Source: CAKZYD01 sp039814715
GTDB taxonomy: Bacteria > Pseudomonadota > Alphaproteobacteria > Sphingomonadales > CAKZYD01
DNA length: 64,000 nt
Direction: 5' to 3'
Assembly (NCBI GenBank): GCA_039814715.1
Contig: JBCCAR010000009.1
Location: forward strand, 1 to 64,000
The translations under genes were made by a program, and so were the position numbers. Shown here one piece after another: positions 7,510 to 15,366 of this stretch (the first letter of the stretch is position 1; every line of letters begins with the position of its first letter). The notes beneath the pieces were generated by a model. The model did not search any database, was not told where the DNA came from, and saw only the letters and a list, made by a program, of their open reading frames with translations.

Positions 7510-7818
7510 CTAATTAACGGAATAACGGAAAGCTAGAAAAGCGGTAAGACCGAATATAAAAACGAATGTTAAGGTTCTATTTAGTGCCGTATTGCAGGAG
7601 AAAAAGTTCAGTGGTGCAAAAAGAGCCATGTTTTCGCCAGCAAACCCAAAGTATAAAATGCAATAAACTATTGGGATATATGTGACCCCAATATCCCACG
7701 AGCTTGGATAGTCATCTTTTATTTCGTAGTAGATCCAAGGCGCTGCGGTAACGCACATAGCCGATATATGCGCTACTACCTCCGATCTAATTCCGATTCT
7801 ATCGTAGCTCTCTTTCAC
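7510..7818 (-). CDS. Small AT-rich membrane protein, unknown
   Basis: A GTG one base after the pdhC stop opens a 102-residue frame; an internal methionine at 7758 is another possible start. The protein has two or three hydrophobic stretches (VTYIPIVYCILYFGFAG, LTFVFIFGLTAFLAF) and no motif I recognise. Its base composition is clearly more AT-rich than the pdh genes on both sides, which points to recent acquisition together with the neighbouring DUF559 unit. There is no clear ribosome binding site, so expression may depend on coupling to pdhC. Confidence 0.5.
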   Translation of the reverse strand: MKESYDRIGIRSEVVAHISAMCVTAAPWIYYEIKDDYPSSWDIGVTYIPIVYCILYFGFAGENMALFAPLNFFSCNTALNRTLTFVFIFGLTAFLAFRYSVN

Positions 7819-7819
7819 T

Positions 7820-9193
7820 TCACAACAGCATCGTCAGCGGATCCTGCACATACCCCTTAAACGCCGCCAGGAACTCAGACCCAATAGCCCCATCGAGCAC
7901 TCTATGATCCACTGACAATGTCACGCTCATCACCGTTGCAATAGCGAGCGCATCATCCTTCACCACCGGGCGCTTTTCACCTGCTGCAACGGCTAGGATA
8001 GCGCCTTGGGGTGGGTTGATCACGGCGTCGAATTCTTTGATTCCGTACATACCCAGGTTGGAGATGGAGAACGTGCCGCCTTGGTATTCTTCCGGCATCA
8101 ACTTGCCATCGCGCGCTTTGGCGGCAAGCGTTTTCATTTCCTCTGAAATCTCGCGCAGGCCTTTGGAGCAGGCGCCTTTGACCACGGGCGTAATGAGGCC
8201 GCCTTCTATTGCCACCGCGACAGAGATATCTGCGCGCTGGAAGCGATACATTTTATCGCCTGCAAACTGTGCGTTGGCGGCGGGGACCTTTTTTAAGGCC
8301 AGCCCAGCAGCGCGGATGACGAAATCGTTCACACTCAGCTTCACGCCTTCATCGGCGAGTTTGGCATTAAGGTCCTTGCGCAGAGCCAGCAATGCATCCA
8401 GCTCACAATCGACCGTGAGGTAGAAGTGCGGTACGGTTGATTTGGATTCTGTCATGCGTTTGGCGATGACCTTGCGCATTCCTGGAAGCTTCACTTCCTC
8501 ATAAGGCACATCGGCAGGCGGGCCATAGTCCGGCGCGGCCGCGGGCACAGAGGCTAGCGCTGCTTTTGTTTCGGTCTTGGCAGGGGCTGCAACTGGCTGC
8601 GCGTTCACAACATCCGCTTTCACGATCCGGCCCTTGGGACCGGTTCCAGCAATCTGAGCAAGGTCCAGCTCTTTTTGCTTGGCAATGCGCCGCGCGAGCG
8701 GGCTTGCGAGGATACGGTTGCCGGAGGCATCGACGGGCGCTTCACCTGCTGTGATGTCCTCGGACACGGAAATACCCCCTTCCCGGCCTTCCCCCAGCGC
8801 GGGGGAAGGAGAAGACGCTGGCTCGTGCTGCGCAACTTTAACGTCCTCCCCCGCACTGGGGGAGGATTGAGGAGGAGGTGGCGGCGCAGGCAATTCCGCG
8901 TTTGTCGGCGCAGGCGCCTCAGAAGCGGTCGCAATGGCGCTGGCATCTTCGCCTTCTTCAAGGAGCACAGCGATCAGCGCGCCAACTTTGACATTGTCGG
9001 TGCCCGCTTCGATGATGATCTTTCCAACCGTGCCTTCGTCGATGCTTTCGACTTCCATCGTGGCTTTGTCGGTTTCAATCTCTGCAATAACGTCGCCTGG
9101 GGCAATGCTGTCGCCTTCCTTCACTAGCCAGGCCGCAAGCGTACCCTCCTCCATGGTGGGAGACAAAGCCGGCATGAAAATCTCTATAGCCAT
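7820..9193 (-). CDS. pdhC: Pyruvate dehydrogenase E2, dihydrolipoamide acetyltransferase
   Basis: The 457-residue core of the pyruvate dehydrogenase complex moves acetyl groups from E1 to CoA. An N-terminal lipoyl domain (1-77) carries the lipoylated lysine in IETDKATME. A linker leads to the E3-binding domain (RILASPLARRIAKQKELDLAQIAGTGPKGRIVKADV, about 162-197), and the catalytic domain ends with the active site SVDHRVLDGA. The linker at residues 106-140 (PPPPPQSSPSAGED and SPSPALGEGREGG) is translated from two inverted GC-rich palindromes, so the protein has absorbed repeat elements without losing its frame. It follows pdhB by 12 bp. Confidence 0.96.
   Translation of the reverse strand: MAIEIFMPALSPTMEEGTLAAWLVKEGDSIAPGDVIAEIETDKATMEVESIDEGTVGKIIIEAGTDNVKVGALIAVLLEEGEDASAIATASEAPAPTNAELPAPPPPPQSSPSAGEDVKVAQHEPASSPSPALGEGREGGISVSEDITAGEAPVDASGNRILASPLARRIAKQKELDLAQIAGTGPKGRIVKADVVNAQPVAAPAKTETKAALASVPAAAPDYGPPADVPYEEVKLPGMRKVIAKRMTESKSTVPHFYLTVDCELDALLALRKDLNAKLADEGVKLSVNDFVIRAAGLALKKVPAANAQFAGDKMYRFQRADISVAVAIEGGLITPVVKGACSKGLREISEEMKTLAAKARDGKLMPEEYQGGTFSISNLGMYGIKEFDAVINPPQGAILAVAAGEKRPVVKDDALAIATVMSVTLSVDHRVLDGAIGSEFLAAFKGYVQDPLTMLL
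8775..8810 (-). repeat. GC-rich palindromic repeat, copy 3, inside pdhC
   Basis: Arms CCTTCCCCC (8787-8795) and GGGGGAAGG (8801-8809) surround loop AGCGC. On the minus strand the stem is followed by a G-rich tail, as in the other copies. It is translated as SPSPALGEGREGG in the E2 linker. Confidence 0.75.
8844..8878 (+). repeat. GC-rich palindromic repeat, copy 4, inside pdhC
   Basis: Arms TCCTCCCCC (8844-8852) and GGGGGAGGA (8858-8866) surround loop GCACT, with tail TTGAGGAGGAGG. It is inverted relative to the copy at 8775 and 33 bp from it, so the two could form one long hairpin. It is translated as PPPQSSPSAGED. Confidence 0.75.
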
Positions 9194-9205
9194 GGTCTCG
9201 TCCCC

Positions 9206-10597
9206 TCAGGCTTTGTAGCAAACTTTAAGTGCGGCTTGGACCACCCGCTCGGGATCGATGATCGCCAGTTTTTCCAAGTTCTCAGCATAGGGCAGCGGCA
9301 CATCTTCATCACACACCCGCAGCACGGGCGCATCCAGGTCATCAAAGCCATCTTCCATACAAATTGCCATGATTTCCGAAGACACAGAAAACTGCGGCCA
9401 TCCTTCCTCCACGCTCACCAAACGATTGGTCTTTTTGAGCGAGTTGAGCACCGTCACTTTGTCCAGTGGGCGGATCGTGCGCAGGTCAATCACTTCAGCG
9501 CTAATGCCTTGCTGCGCTAAAGTGTCCGCCGCCTCCAGCGCTATGCCAACGCCGATTGTGTAGCTCACTAACGTTACGTCTGTACCTTCGCGAACAACGC
9601 GGGCTTTGCCGATGGGAACCGTGTAGTCTTCCAGGTCCGGGACATCAAAGCTGCGGCCATAGAGCAACTCGTTTTCTAAGAACACGATGGGGTCCATGGA
9701 GCGGATGGCGGATTTGAGCAGGCCTTTTGCATCGGCGGCAGAATATGGCGCCACGACCGTTAAGCCCGGCACATGGCCGTACCAGCTGGCATAATTTTGG
9801 CTATGCTGCGCGCCAACCCGGCTGGCCGCGCCATTTGGCCCGCGGAACACGATGGGGCAACGCATTTGCCCGCCAGACATGTAGTTCGTTTTGGCGGCAG
9901 AATTGATGATGTGGTCAATGGCCTGCATGGCAAAGTTAAAGGTCATGAACTCGACCACGGGGCGCAGGCCGCCCATCGCTGCGCCAACGCCGAGACCGGC
10001 AAAGCCATGCTCAGTGATGGGGGTGTCGACCACGCGCTTGTCGCCAAACTCATCGAGCAGGCCTTGGGTGACTTTATAGGCGCCTTGGTATTCTGCGACT
10101 TCTTCGCCCATTACGAAGACCCGGCCATCCGCGCGCATGTCCTCAGCCATGGCATCGCGTAAGGCTTCTCGCACAGTCATGCTGGTGAATGTGGTTCCAG
10201 CAGGAAGCTCGCTGTCTTCGGCCGCTGGGGTTGGCGGTGATGCAACAGGTGCGGGACTAGGCGCCGGTGCTGGGGCCTCAGCTGGGGCTTCGGCAGATGA
10301 TGCCGCAGCAGGCGGGGCTACGGCTTCTTTTGATGCGGCAGCAGAAACATCTTCGCCTTCTTCTGCCAATACAGCGATCACTGTCCCAACGGCGACATTT
10401 TCCGTGCCTTCAGTAACGACAATCTTGGCAATGGTGCCTTCATCAACCGCTTCCATTTCCATGGTTGCTTTGTCGGTCTCAATTTCAGCGAGGATGTCGC
10501 CGGAGACGACATTGTCGCCTTCTTTGACCAACCATTTGGCGAGGGTGCCCTCTTCCATCGTGGGGCTCATCGCGGGCATTTGTAGATCAATCGCCAT
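9206..10597 (-). CDS. pdhB: Pyruvate dehydrogenase E1 beta with N-terminal lipoyl domain
   Basis: A 463-residue protein. Residues 1-77 are a lipoyl domain (IETDKATMEMEAVDEGT, with the lipoyl lysine), residues 80-130 an Ala/Pro-rich linker, and the rest is the transketolase-type E1 beta subunit (TVREALRDAMAEDMR, EEVAEYQGAYKVTQGL, DTPITEHGFAGLGVGAA). With PdhA it binds thiamine diphosphate and decarboxylates pyruvate. The lipoyl domain on E1 beta is an arrangement known from alphaproteobacteria. Its start follows the pdhA stop by three bases, with the ribosome binding site GGAGG inside the end of pdhA. Confidence 0.97.
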   Translation of the reverse strand: MAIDLQMPAMSPTMEEGTLAKWLVKEGDNVVSGDILAEIETDKATMEMEAVDEGTIAKIVVTEGTENVAVGTVIAVLAEEGEDVSAAASKEAVAPPAAASSAEAPAEAPAPAPSPAPVASPPTPAAEDSELPAGTTFTSMTVREALRDAMAEDMRADGRVFVMGEEVAEYQGAYKVTQGLLDEFGDKRVVDTPITEHGFAGLGVGAAMGGLRPVVEFMTFNFAMQAIDHIINSAAKTNYMSGGQMRCPIVFRGPNGAASRVGAQHSQNYASWYGHVPGLTVVAPYSAADAKGLLKSAIRSMDPIVFLENELLYGRSFDVPDLEDYTVPIGKARVVREGTDVTLVSYTIGVGIALEAADTLAQQGISAEVIDLRTIRPLDKVTVLNSLKKTNRLVSVEEGWPQFSVSSEIMAICMEDGFDDLDAPVLRVCDEDVPLPYAENLEKLAIIDPERVVQAALKVCYKA

Positions 10598-10600
10598 TGT

Positions 10601-11659
10601 CTAAGCCTCCACCAGCACATCGGTATAAAGTTCAGATCGTTCTGGTTCTGGGCTCTCTTGGGCAAACGTAGCGGCATCTTGCACAATCGCGCGGATTTCT
10701 TTGTCCAGGTCTTTAATTTCAGCCTCAGTGATTTTGCCGGTTTCTAGTAAGCGTTTTGCGTTCTGGTCAATCGGGTCGGAGGTGTCGCGCATTTCCTTCA
10801 CCTCATCTTTTGTGCGGTATTTGGCCGGGTCAGACATGGAGTGGCCGCGGTAGCGATATGTTTTCATTTCGAGTATTGAAGGCCCGCCGCCTTCGCGCGC
10901 CTCTTTCATAGCTGCTTCACCAGCAGCGCGCACTTCTAAGACATCCATGCCGTTGACCTGTTTGCCTGGAACGCGGAAGCTTTCGCCGCGGCGGTAAAGC
11001 TGGTCTTCAGACGACGCCCGGTTGACGGACGTGCCCATGGCATATTGGTTGTTTTCTATCACGAAGATGACCGGCAGGCTCCAAAGTTCCGCCATATTGA
11101 GGGACTCATAGACCTGCCCTTGGTTCGCGGCGCCATCGCCAAAATACGTCAGCGCGACGTTGGGCTTGTTTTCATACTTCATGGCAAAAGCCAGGCCCGT
11201 TCCAAGCGGTACTTGCGCAGCAACGATGCCGTGGCCGCCGTAAAAGCCATGCTCGACGGAGAACATGTGCATGGAGCCGCCCTTCCCTTTGGAGATGCCG
11301 GCAGCGCGGCCAGTGAGCTCAGCCATCACAATCTTTGGATCGATGCCGCAAGCGAGCATATGGCCATGGTCCCGGTAGCCTGTAATGACAGCGTCGCCAT
11401 CATGCTTGGCTGTTTGGAGCCCGACGACGACCGCTTCTTGGCCGATATAGAGGTGACAAAACCCGCCAATCAGCCCCATGCCGTACATTTGTCCGGCGCG
11501 CTCTTCAAAGCGGCGGATCAACAGCATCTGGCGATGAAATTCAAACAGCTCGTCGAAGCTCGCATCGTATAACGCTGGGCTTTCTTTCTTAGCGCGGCGC
11601 GTTCTTGGTGCGGGAGATTTTCTCGATTTTGATGCGGATTTTGATGCGTCTTGGGCCAT
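10601..11659 (-). CDS. pdhA: Pyruvate dehydrogenase E1 alpha
   Basis: The 352-residue alpha subunit of the thiamine-dependent pyruvate decarboxylase. After a basic N-terminal tail (SKSASKSRKSPAPRTRRAKK) comes the family core: LYIGQEAVVVGLQ, GYRDHGHMLACG, the GKGGSMHMF motif, and the thiamine diphosphate-binding GDGAANQGQVYESLNMA...ENNQYAMGT. The phosphorylation-loop-like YRYRGHSMSDP is also present. It is the first gene of the pdh operon, with an AAGGAG ribosome binding site. The 120-bp upstream gap holds a perfect CGAACGTTCG palindrome that may be a regulator site. Confidence 0.97.
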   Translation of the reverse strand: MAQDASKSASKSRKSPAPRTRRAKKESPALYDASFDELFEFHRQMLLIRRFEERAGQMYGMGLIGGFCHLYIGQEAVVVGLQTAKHDGDAVITGYRDHGHMLACGIDPKIVMAELTGRAAGISKGKGGSMHMFSVEHGFYGGHGIVAAQVPLGTGLAFAMKYENKPNVALTYFGDGAANQGQVYESLNMAELWSLPVIFVIENNQYAMGTSVNRASSEDQLYRRGESFRVPGKQVNGMDVLEVRAAGEAAMKEAREGGGPSILEMKTYRYRGHSMSDPAKYRTKDEVKEMRDTSDPIDQNAKRLLETGKITEAEIKDLDKEIRAIVQDAATFAQESPEPERSELYTDVLVEA

Positions 11660-11753
11660 GAAAGCTCCTTTGCGTCAATCGATGCAAAAAGTGCACTACA
11701 GGAAGGATAGGGCTAACCGCAAGTCCAGAAGGTTAACGGTAACAACTTTTTAC

Positions 11754-11763
11754 CGAACGTTCG
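11754..11763. promoter_or_regulatory. Palindrome between ftsB and pdhA
   Basis: CGAACGTTCG is perfectly self-complementary and lies 95 bp upstream of pdhA, just after ftsB. Flanking bases extend the symmetry only partly. It has no loop or T-run, so it is not a terminator. A regulator binding site for the pdh operon is possible. Confidence 0.3.
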
Positions 11764-11779
11764 TTAGTATGCGTATCTA

Positions 11780-12100
11780 CTATTCGCTGGGAATTGGAAC
11801 CAGTACCTCGCCGGGCATAACGTAGCCCAGGTCCCGGCGGATGAGTTCTTCTGCTAAGTCTGGGTCCAAAGCTTGCTCATCAAGCAGAGCCAGGCGGTTT
11901 TCTATCTGTTTGATATCGCGGGCAAGGCCATCCGCGCGCTCAACCATCTCAGCCTTGTGGCTTTGATACACGGGTAAAGCGAGCAGCCCAAACTGGCCCG
12001 AGAGCATGTGATAGACGCAATACGCAATGCCAAAAACGCAGGCCACGGGGATGCCTAAGCGCTTCAAAAAACCAGATGACTTGACAGCAGCATATTTCAT
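11780..12100 (-). CDS. ftsB: Septum formation initiator, FtsB/DivIC family
   Basis: A single-pass membrane protein. After about 10 cytoplasmic residues comes a helix (RLGIPVACVFGIAYCVYHML), then a periplasmic coiled coil (HKAEMVERADGLARDIKQIENRLALLDEQ) and the family ending ELIRRDLGYVMPGEVLVPIP. FtsB joins FtsL and FtsQ in the divisome. I chose the ATG at 12098-12100 (107 residues, usual size); a TTG at 12136 would add 12 residues. The position between eno and pdhA is the standard alphaproteobacterial order. Confidence 0.88.
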   Translation of the reverse strand: MKYAAVKSSGFLKRLGIPVACVFGIAYCVYHMLSGQFGLLALPVYQSHKAEMVERADGLARDIKQIENRLALLDEQALDPDLAEELIRRDLGYVMPGEVLVPIPSE

Positions 12101-12173
12101 GAAATCAATCGAATCATAGTCCGATTCGCTGGTCAATTAAAAAAACGCTATCTTATAATAAGTCCAAGACTTT

Positions 12174-13448
12174 TCAGGAAAATAGGATGGTTTTGCCTGC
12201 GTAGTGACCCATGTCGCCAAGCTGCTCTTCGATGCGGATCAGCTGGTTATATTTTGCCAACCGATCAGAGCGCGCTAAAGACCCCGTTTTGATTTGTCCG
12301 CAGTTTGTGGCGACAGCCAAATCAGCAATCGTGCTATCTTCTGTTTCGCCAGAACGATGCGACATAACAGACGTGTAAGAGGCGCGGTGGGCCATATTCA
12401 CCGCTTCTAACGTCTCTGACAGGGTTCCGATTTGGTTGACTTTCACCAGGATAGAATTGGCGACGCCTTTCTCAATACCGGTGCTGAGCCGCTTTGGGTT
12501 GGTGACGAACAGATCATCGCCCACAAGCTGCACTTTATCGCCAACTGCGTCCGTGAGCGCCTTCCAGCCATCCCAATCATCTTCGTCCATACCGTCTTCA
12601 ATAGAGAAAATAGGATAGCGGCCGCAAAGGTCTTCAAGGTACCGCGCCATTTCATCCGAGCCTAGTGATTTGCCTTCGCCCGCTAGATGATATTGGCCGT
12701 CTTTATAGAACTCAGTTGCTGCGGCATCGAGGGCAAGCATCACATCTTCACCTGGCTTGTAACCCGCTGCCTCAACAGAGGTCATGATATAGTCAATGGC
12801 TTCGGCTGTACCGCTCACCGCGGGCGCAAAACCGCCTTCATCGCCGACAGCTGTACTTAAGCTTGCGTCAGAGAGTTTCTTTTTGAGCGTATGAAAGATT
12901 TCTGCGCCCCAGCGCACCGCATCTGACAGCGTTTCAGCCCCTACCGGCATCACCATGAATTCTTGAATATCGACAGGATTGTCTGCGTGTGCCCCGCCAT
13001 TGATGATGTTCATCATCGGCACAGGTAGGACGTTCGCCTGCACGCCACCGATGTAGCGATAGAGCGGCAAGGCACTGCTGTTAGCGGCTGCTTTAGCCGC
13101 TGCGAGACTAACGCCCAAAATTGCGTTCGCGCCCATTTCCGCTTTGTTGTCGGTGCCATCGAGTTCCAGCATGATGGCGTCTACGCCTGTTTGGTCGCGG
13201 GCGTCCACCCCTTCAAGAGCATCAAAGATAGGCCCGTTCACGTTCGCAACGGCTTCGCGCACGCCCTTGCCCATATAGCGTTCGTCGCCATCGCGCTTTT
13301 CAACCGCTTCATATGCACCCGTTGATGCGCCAGATGGGACCGCCGCACGGCCAAAAGCGCCATCTTCTAGCTCAACATCAACCTCGACAGTGGGGTTGCC
13401 GCGGCTGTCTAGAATTTCTCGAGCAGTGATGTCGTTGATGATGGTCAT
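12174..13448 (-). CDS. eno: Enolase
   Basis: A 424-residue glycolytic enzyme that interconverts 2-phosphoglycerate and phosphoenolpyruvate. It starts MTIINDITAREILDSRGNPTVEVDVELEDG. Visible signatures include SGASTGAYEAVEKRDGD, GGAHADNPVDIQEFM, DEGGFAP, the metal ligands in ALDAAATEFY, SIEDGMDEDDWDG and LVGDDLF, and the ending SHRSGETEDSTIADLAVA. The open frame extends 32 codons further upstream, but the ATG at 13446-13448, with AGGAC before it, matches the family start. Most relatives have kdsA between pyrG and eno; here that place is filled by unrelated genes. Confidence 0.97.
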   Translation of the reverse strand: MTIINDITAREILDSRGNPTVEVDVELEDGAFGRAAVPSGASTGAYEAVEKRDGDERYMGKGVREAVANVNGPIFDALEGVDARDQTGVDAIMLELDGTDNKAEMGANAILGVSLAAAKAAANSSALPLYRYIGGVQANVLPVPMMNIINGGAHADNPVDIQEFMVMPVGAETLSDAVRWGAEIFHTLKKKLSDASLSTAVGDEGGFAPAVSGTAEAIDYIMTSVEAAGYKPGEDVMLALDAAATEFYKDGQYHLAGEGKSLGSDEMARYLEDLCGRYPIFSIEDGMDEDDWDGWKALTDAVGDKVQLVGDDLFVTNPKRLSTGIEKGVANSILVKVNQIGTLSETLEAVNMAHRASYTSVMSHRSGETEDSTIADLAVATNCGQIKTGSLARSDRLAKYNQLIRIEEQLGDMGHYAGKTILFS

Positions 13449-13590
13449 TGTGTTTGTCCTGCGTTCTTCTGCAATGTGGCGTATGGCGGCCTCATAGCTT
13501 TGATGGAGAAAGGCTGCAAGTGGAGTAGCTGACAAAGGGCGCAATATTGTTTAGGCAGACGGTGACGCTAACACTTGGGACGACGGCTCC

Positions 13591-15102
13591 ATGATCAATC
13601 GCAGACACTTTATGCAGGCCCTGGCAGTAAGCGTTGCAGCTGCGCCGATGGCGCGCGCGTCTTCCTCTGATCCTGGCCAAATGCTGGCGCATAGCGATGG
13701 CATCGAGCTGGCCCGTCTCGTCGCAGCTGGAGAGGTAACGCCGGCCTTGCTTTTAGAAGCCGCGATTGAACGAACGAAAAACGTCAATCAAAGCCTCAAC
13801 TTCATTGCTCACTTGGCAGAAGACTATGGCCGCGCTGCTCTGGAAGTCGCCCCCAAGAGCGCTCCGTTATCTGGCGTTCCGCTGCTGGTTAAAGACCTTT
13901 GGATGGATATGCCTGGCGTGCCGACTGGTAACGGAAGTTCATTTTGGGCTGGTCACGTTCCAAGAATCGCATCAACGCTCTTGTCGCGTTATGAAAACGC
14001 TGGATTGATCCCTTTCGGTAAGACGACAACCCCAGAACTTGGCCTCACGGCGACCACGGAGTCTGTTGCACATGGCCTCACGCGCAATCCTTGGGATAAG
14101 GGAAAAACAGCCGGCGGCTCTTCCGGCGGCGCAGGGGTCGCCGTTGCCGCTGGCGTAGTACCAATTGCCCATGCCTCTGACGGCGGCGGCTCTATCAGAA
14201 CGCCAGCCTCATGCTGCGGCGTCTTTGGGCTGAAACCATCCAGAGGCCGCGTGCCGCTTGGTCCTAACCGGACGGAAGGATGGCTTGGCCTATCCACATC
14301 CCACGTTATCACGCGTAGTGTGCGTGATAGTGCGTTGATGCTGGATTTAACGTCAGGACCTGAGCTTGGTGCCCGCTATGTCGCGCCTCCCCCGAAACTG
14401 GGTAGTTTTTTGGCCGCAACACAAACGCCGCCAAAACCATTAAAAGTCGCCCTGATGCTTGCGCCGCCATCAGGCTCACACGTTGATGAGGATTGTTTGA
14501 AATCGGTAGCGGATGCGGCGGCACTGTGCGAGACGCTCGGCCATAGCGTGACGGAAGCAGCGCCGCAGCTGGATGCCCAGGCCATCAATGATGCGATGCT
14601 GGCTGTGCTCACGATAGAAACCAAGATAACCTTGGACGCCCGCGCGCAGGCCATTGGCCGCAGCTATGGGCAAGGCGATGTTGAACCCGTCACTTTGTGG
14701 ATGGCCCAGCAAGGCGCCAAACAGAGCCCAACGGCCTATGCGCGTGCAAACCGTGTGTTTCAAACGGCTGCTATTGCGGTCTCCAAGTTCATGGAGGACT
14801 ATGACCTTGTGCTCTCCCCTACTCTAGCGAAAGCACCCGTTGAACTTGGCCGCCTCAGCCTTAGCCCAACGAATTTCGATGCCTATGTTGCCGACGTGAC
14901 AACCTTTGGGCCATTTACTGCCTGGGCTAATCAAACAGGCCAGCCTTCCATGAGTGTTCCGCTCTATTGGAATGGCGCCGGCTTGCCCATTGGAAGCATG
15001 TTCACCGCGCGCTATGGGGATGAAGAAACACTGCTGTCATTGGCCGCTCAACTCGAAAAAGCACGGCCATGGTTTGACCGAAGGCCGCCTGCTTTAACCT
15101 AG
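13591..15102 (+). CDS. Amidase-signature hydrolase, exported
   Basis: A 503-residue protein. The N-terminus MINRRHFMQALAVSVAAAPMARA has a twin-arginine-like signal, so it is probably periplasmic. Amidase-signature residues are in place: the catalytic lysine in PLLVKDLW (K101), GGSSGGAGVAVAAG (175-188) with the cis-serine, and the nucleophile in DGGGSIRTPAS (about S201). The family hydrolyses amide bonds in varied substrates, and the sequence does not tell which. It is divergent from eno, and its TAG stop is the first bases of the 268-bp inverted-repeat element. Confidence 0.87.
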   Translation: MINRRHFMQALAVSVAAAPMARASSSDPGQMLAHSDGIELARLVAAGEVTPALLLEAAIERTKNVNQSLNFIAHLAEDYGRAALEVAPKSAPLSGVPLLVKDLWMDMPGVPTGNGSSFWAGHVPRIASTLLSRYENAGLIPFGKTTTPELGLTATTESVAHGLTRNPWDKGKTAGGSSGGAGVAVAAGVVPIAHASDGGGSIRTPASCCGVFGLKPSRGRVPLGPNRTEGWLGLSTSHVITRSVRDSALMLDLTSGPELGARYVAPPPKLGSFLAATQTPPKPLKVALMLAPPSGSHVDEDCLKSVADAAALCETLGHSVTEAAPQLDAQAINDAMLAVLTIETKITLDARAQAIGRSYGQGDVEPVTLWMAQQGAKQSPTAYARANRVFQTAAIAVSKFMEDYDLVLSPTLAKAPVELGRLSLSPTNFDAYVADVTTFGPFTAWANQTGQPSMSVPLYWNGAGLPIGSMFTARYGDEETLLSLAAQLEKARPWFDRRPPALT

Positions 15103-15366
15103 TGGAATGGCTCAGACAAATGGTACCCATAGGACGCTTTTCCAAGTTCATCCGGTCAGGCGCGCGGCGTGCGGTGATGCGGTGCATCACAAGCGGCGGG
15201 CAACGCAGCCGGTGAGCTTGGAAAAGCGCCCTTCGGGTCCCAAAGTCCGGCGCCTCGGTGCGTCGACGGATTTTGACGATGCACCGCATCGCCTGCAAAC
15301 CGCCTCCTGCCGAGACCCCGGACTTTGGGATCCTATGGGTGCCATTTGTCTGAGCCAATCCACTAG
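15099..15366. repeat. 268-bp nested inverted-repeat element (MITE-like) between convergent genes
   Basis: The ends are 36-bp inverted repeats (15099-15134 and 15331-15366) differing at two positions, each beginning CTAG. Two hairpin arms stand inside. The left arm pairs 15135-15155 with 15209-15228 (CGCTTTTCCAAG type) and carries a terminal hairpin GTGATGC-GGT-GCATCAC at 15174-15190. The right arm pairs 15235-15250 with 15318-15333 (TCCCAAAGTCCGG type) and carries the inverted copy CGATGC-ACC-GCATCG at 15277-15291. The arms meet at CCCTTCGGG (15229-15237). The whole could fold as a three- or four-way junction. It encodes no protein I believe in. It could act as a two-way terminator. Confidence 0.8.

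Noticed and set aside
9206..10597. Lipoyl domain on E1 beta as a novel fusion
   Set aside because: This fusion is known and common in the class.
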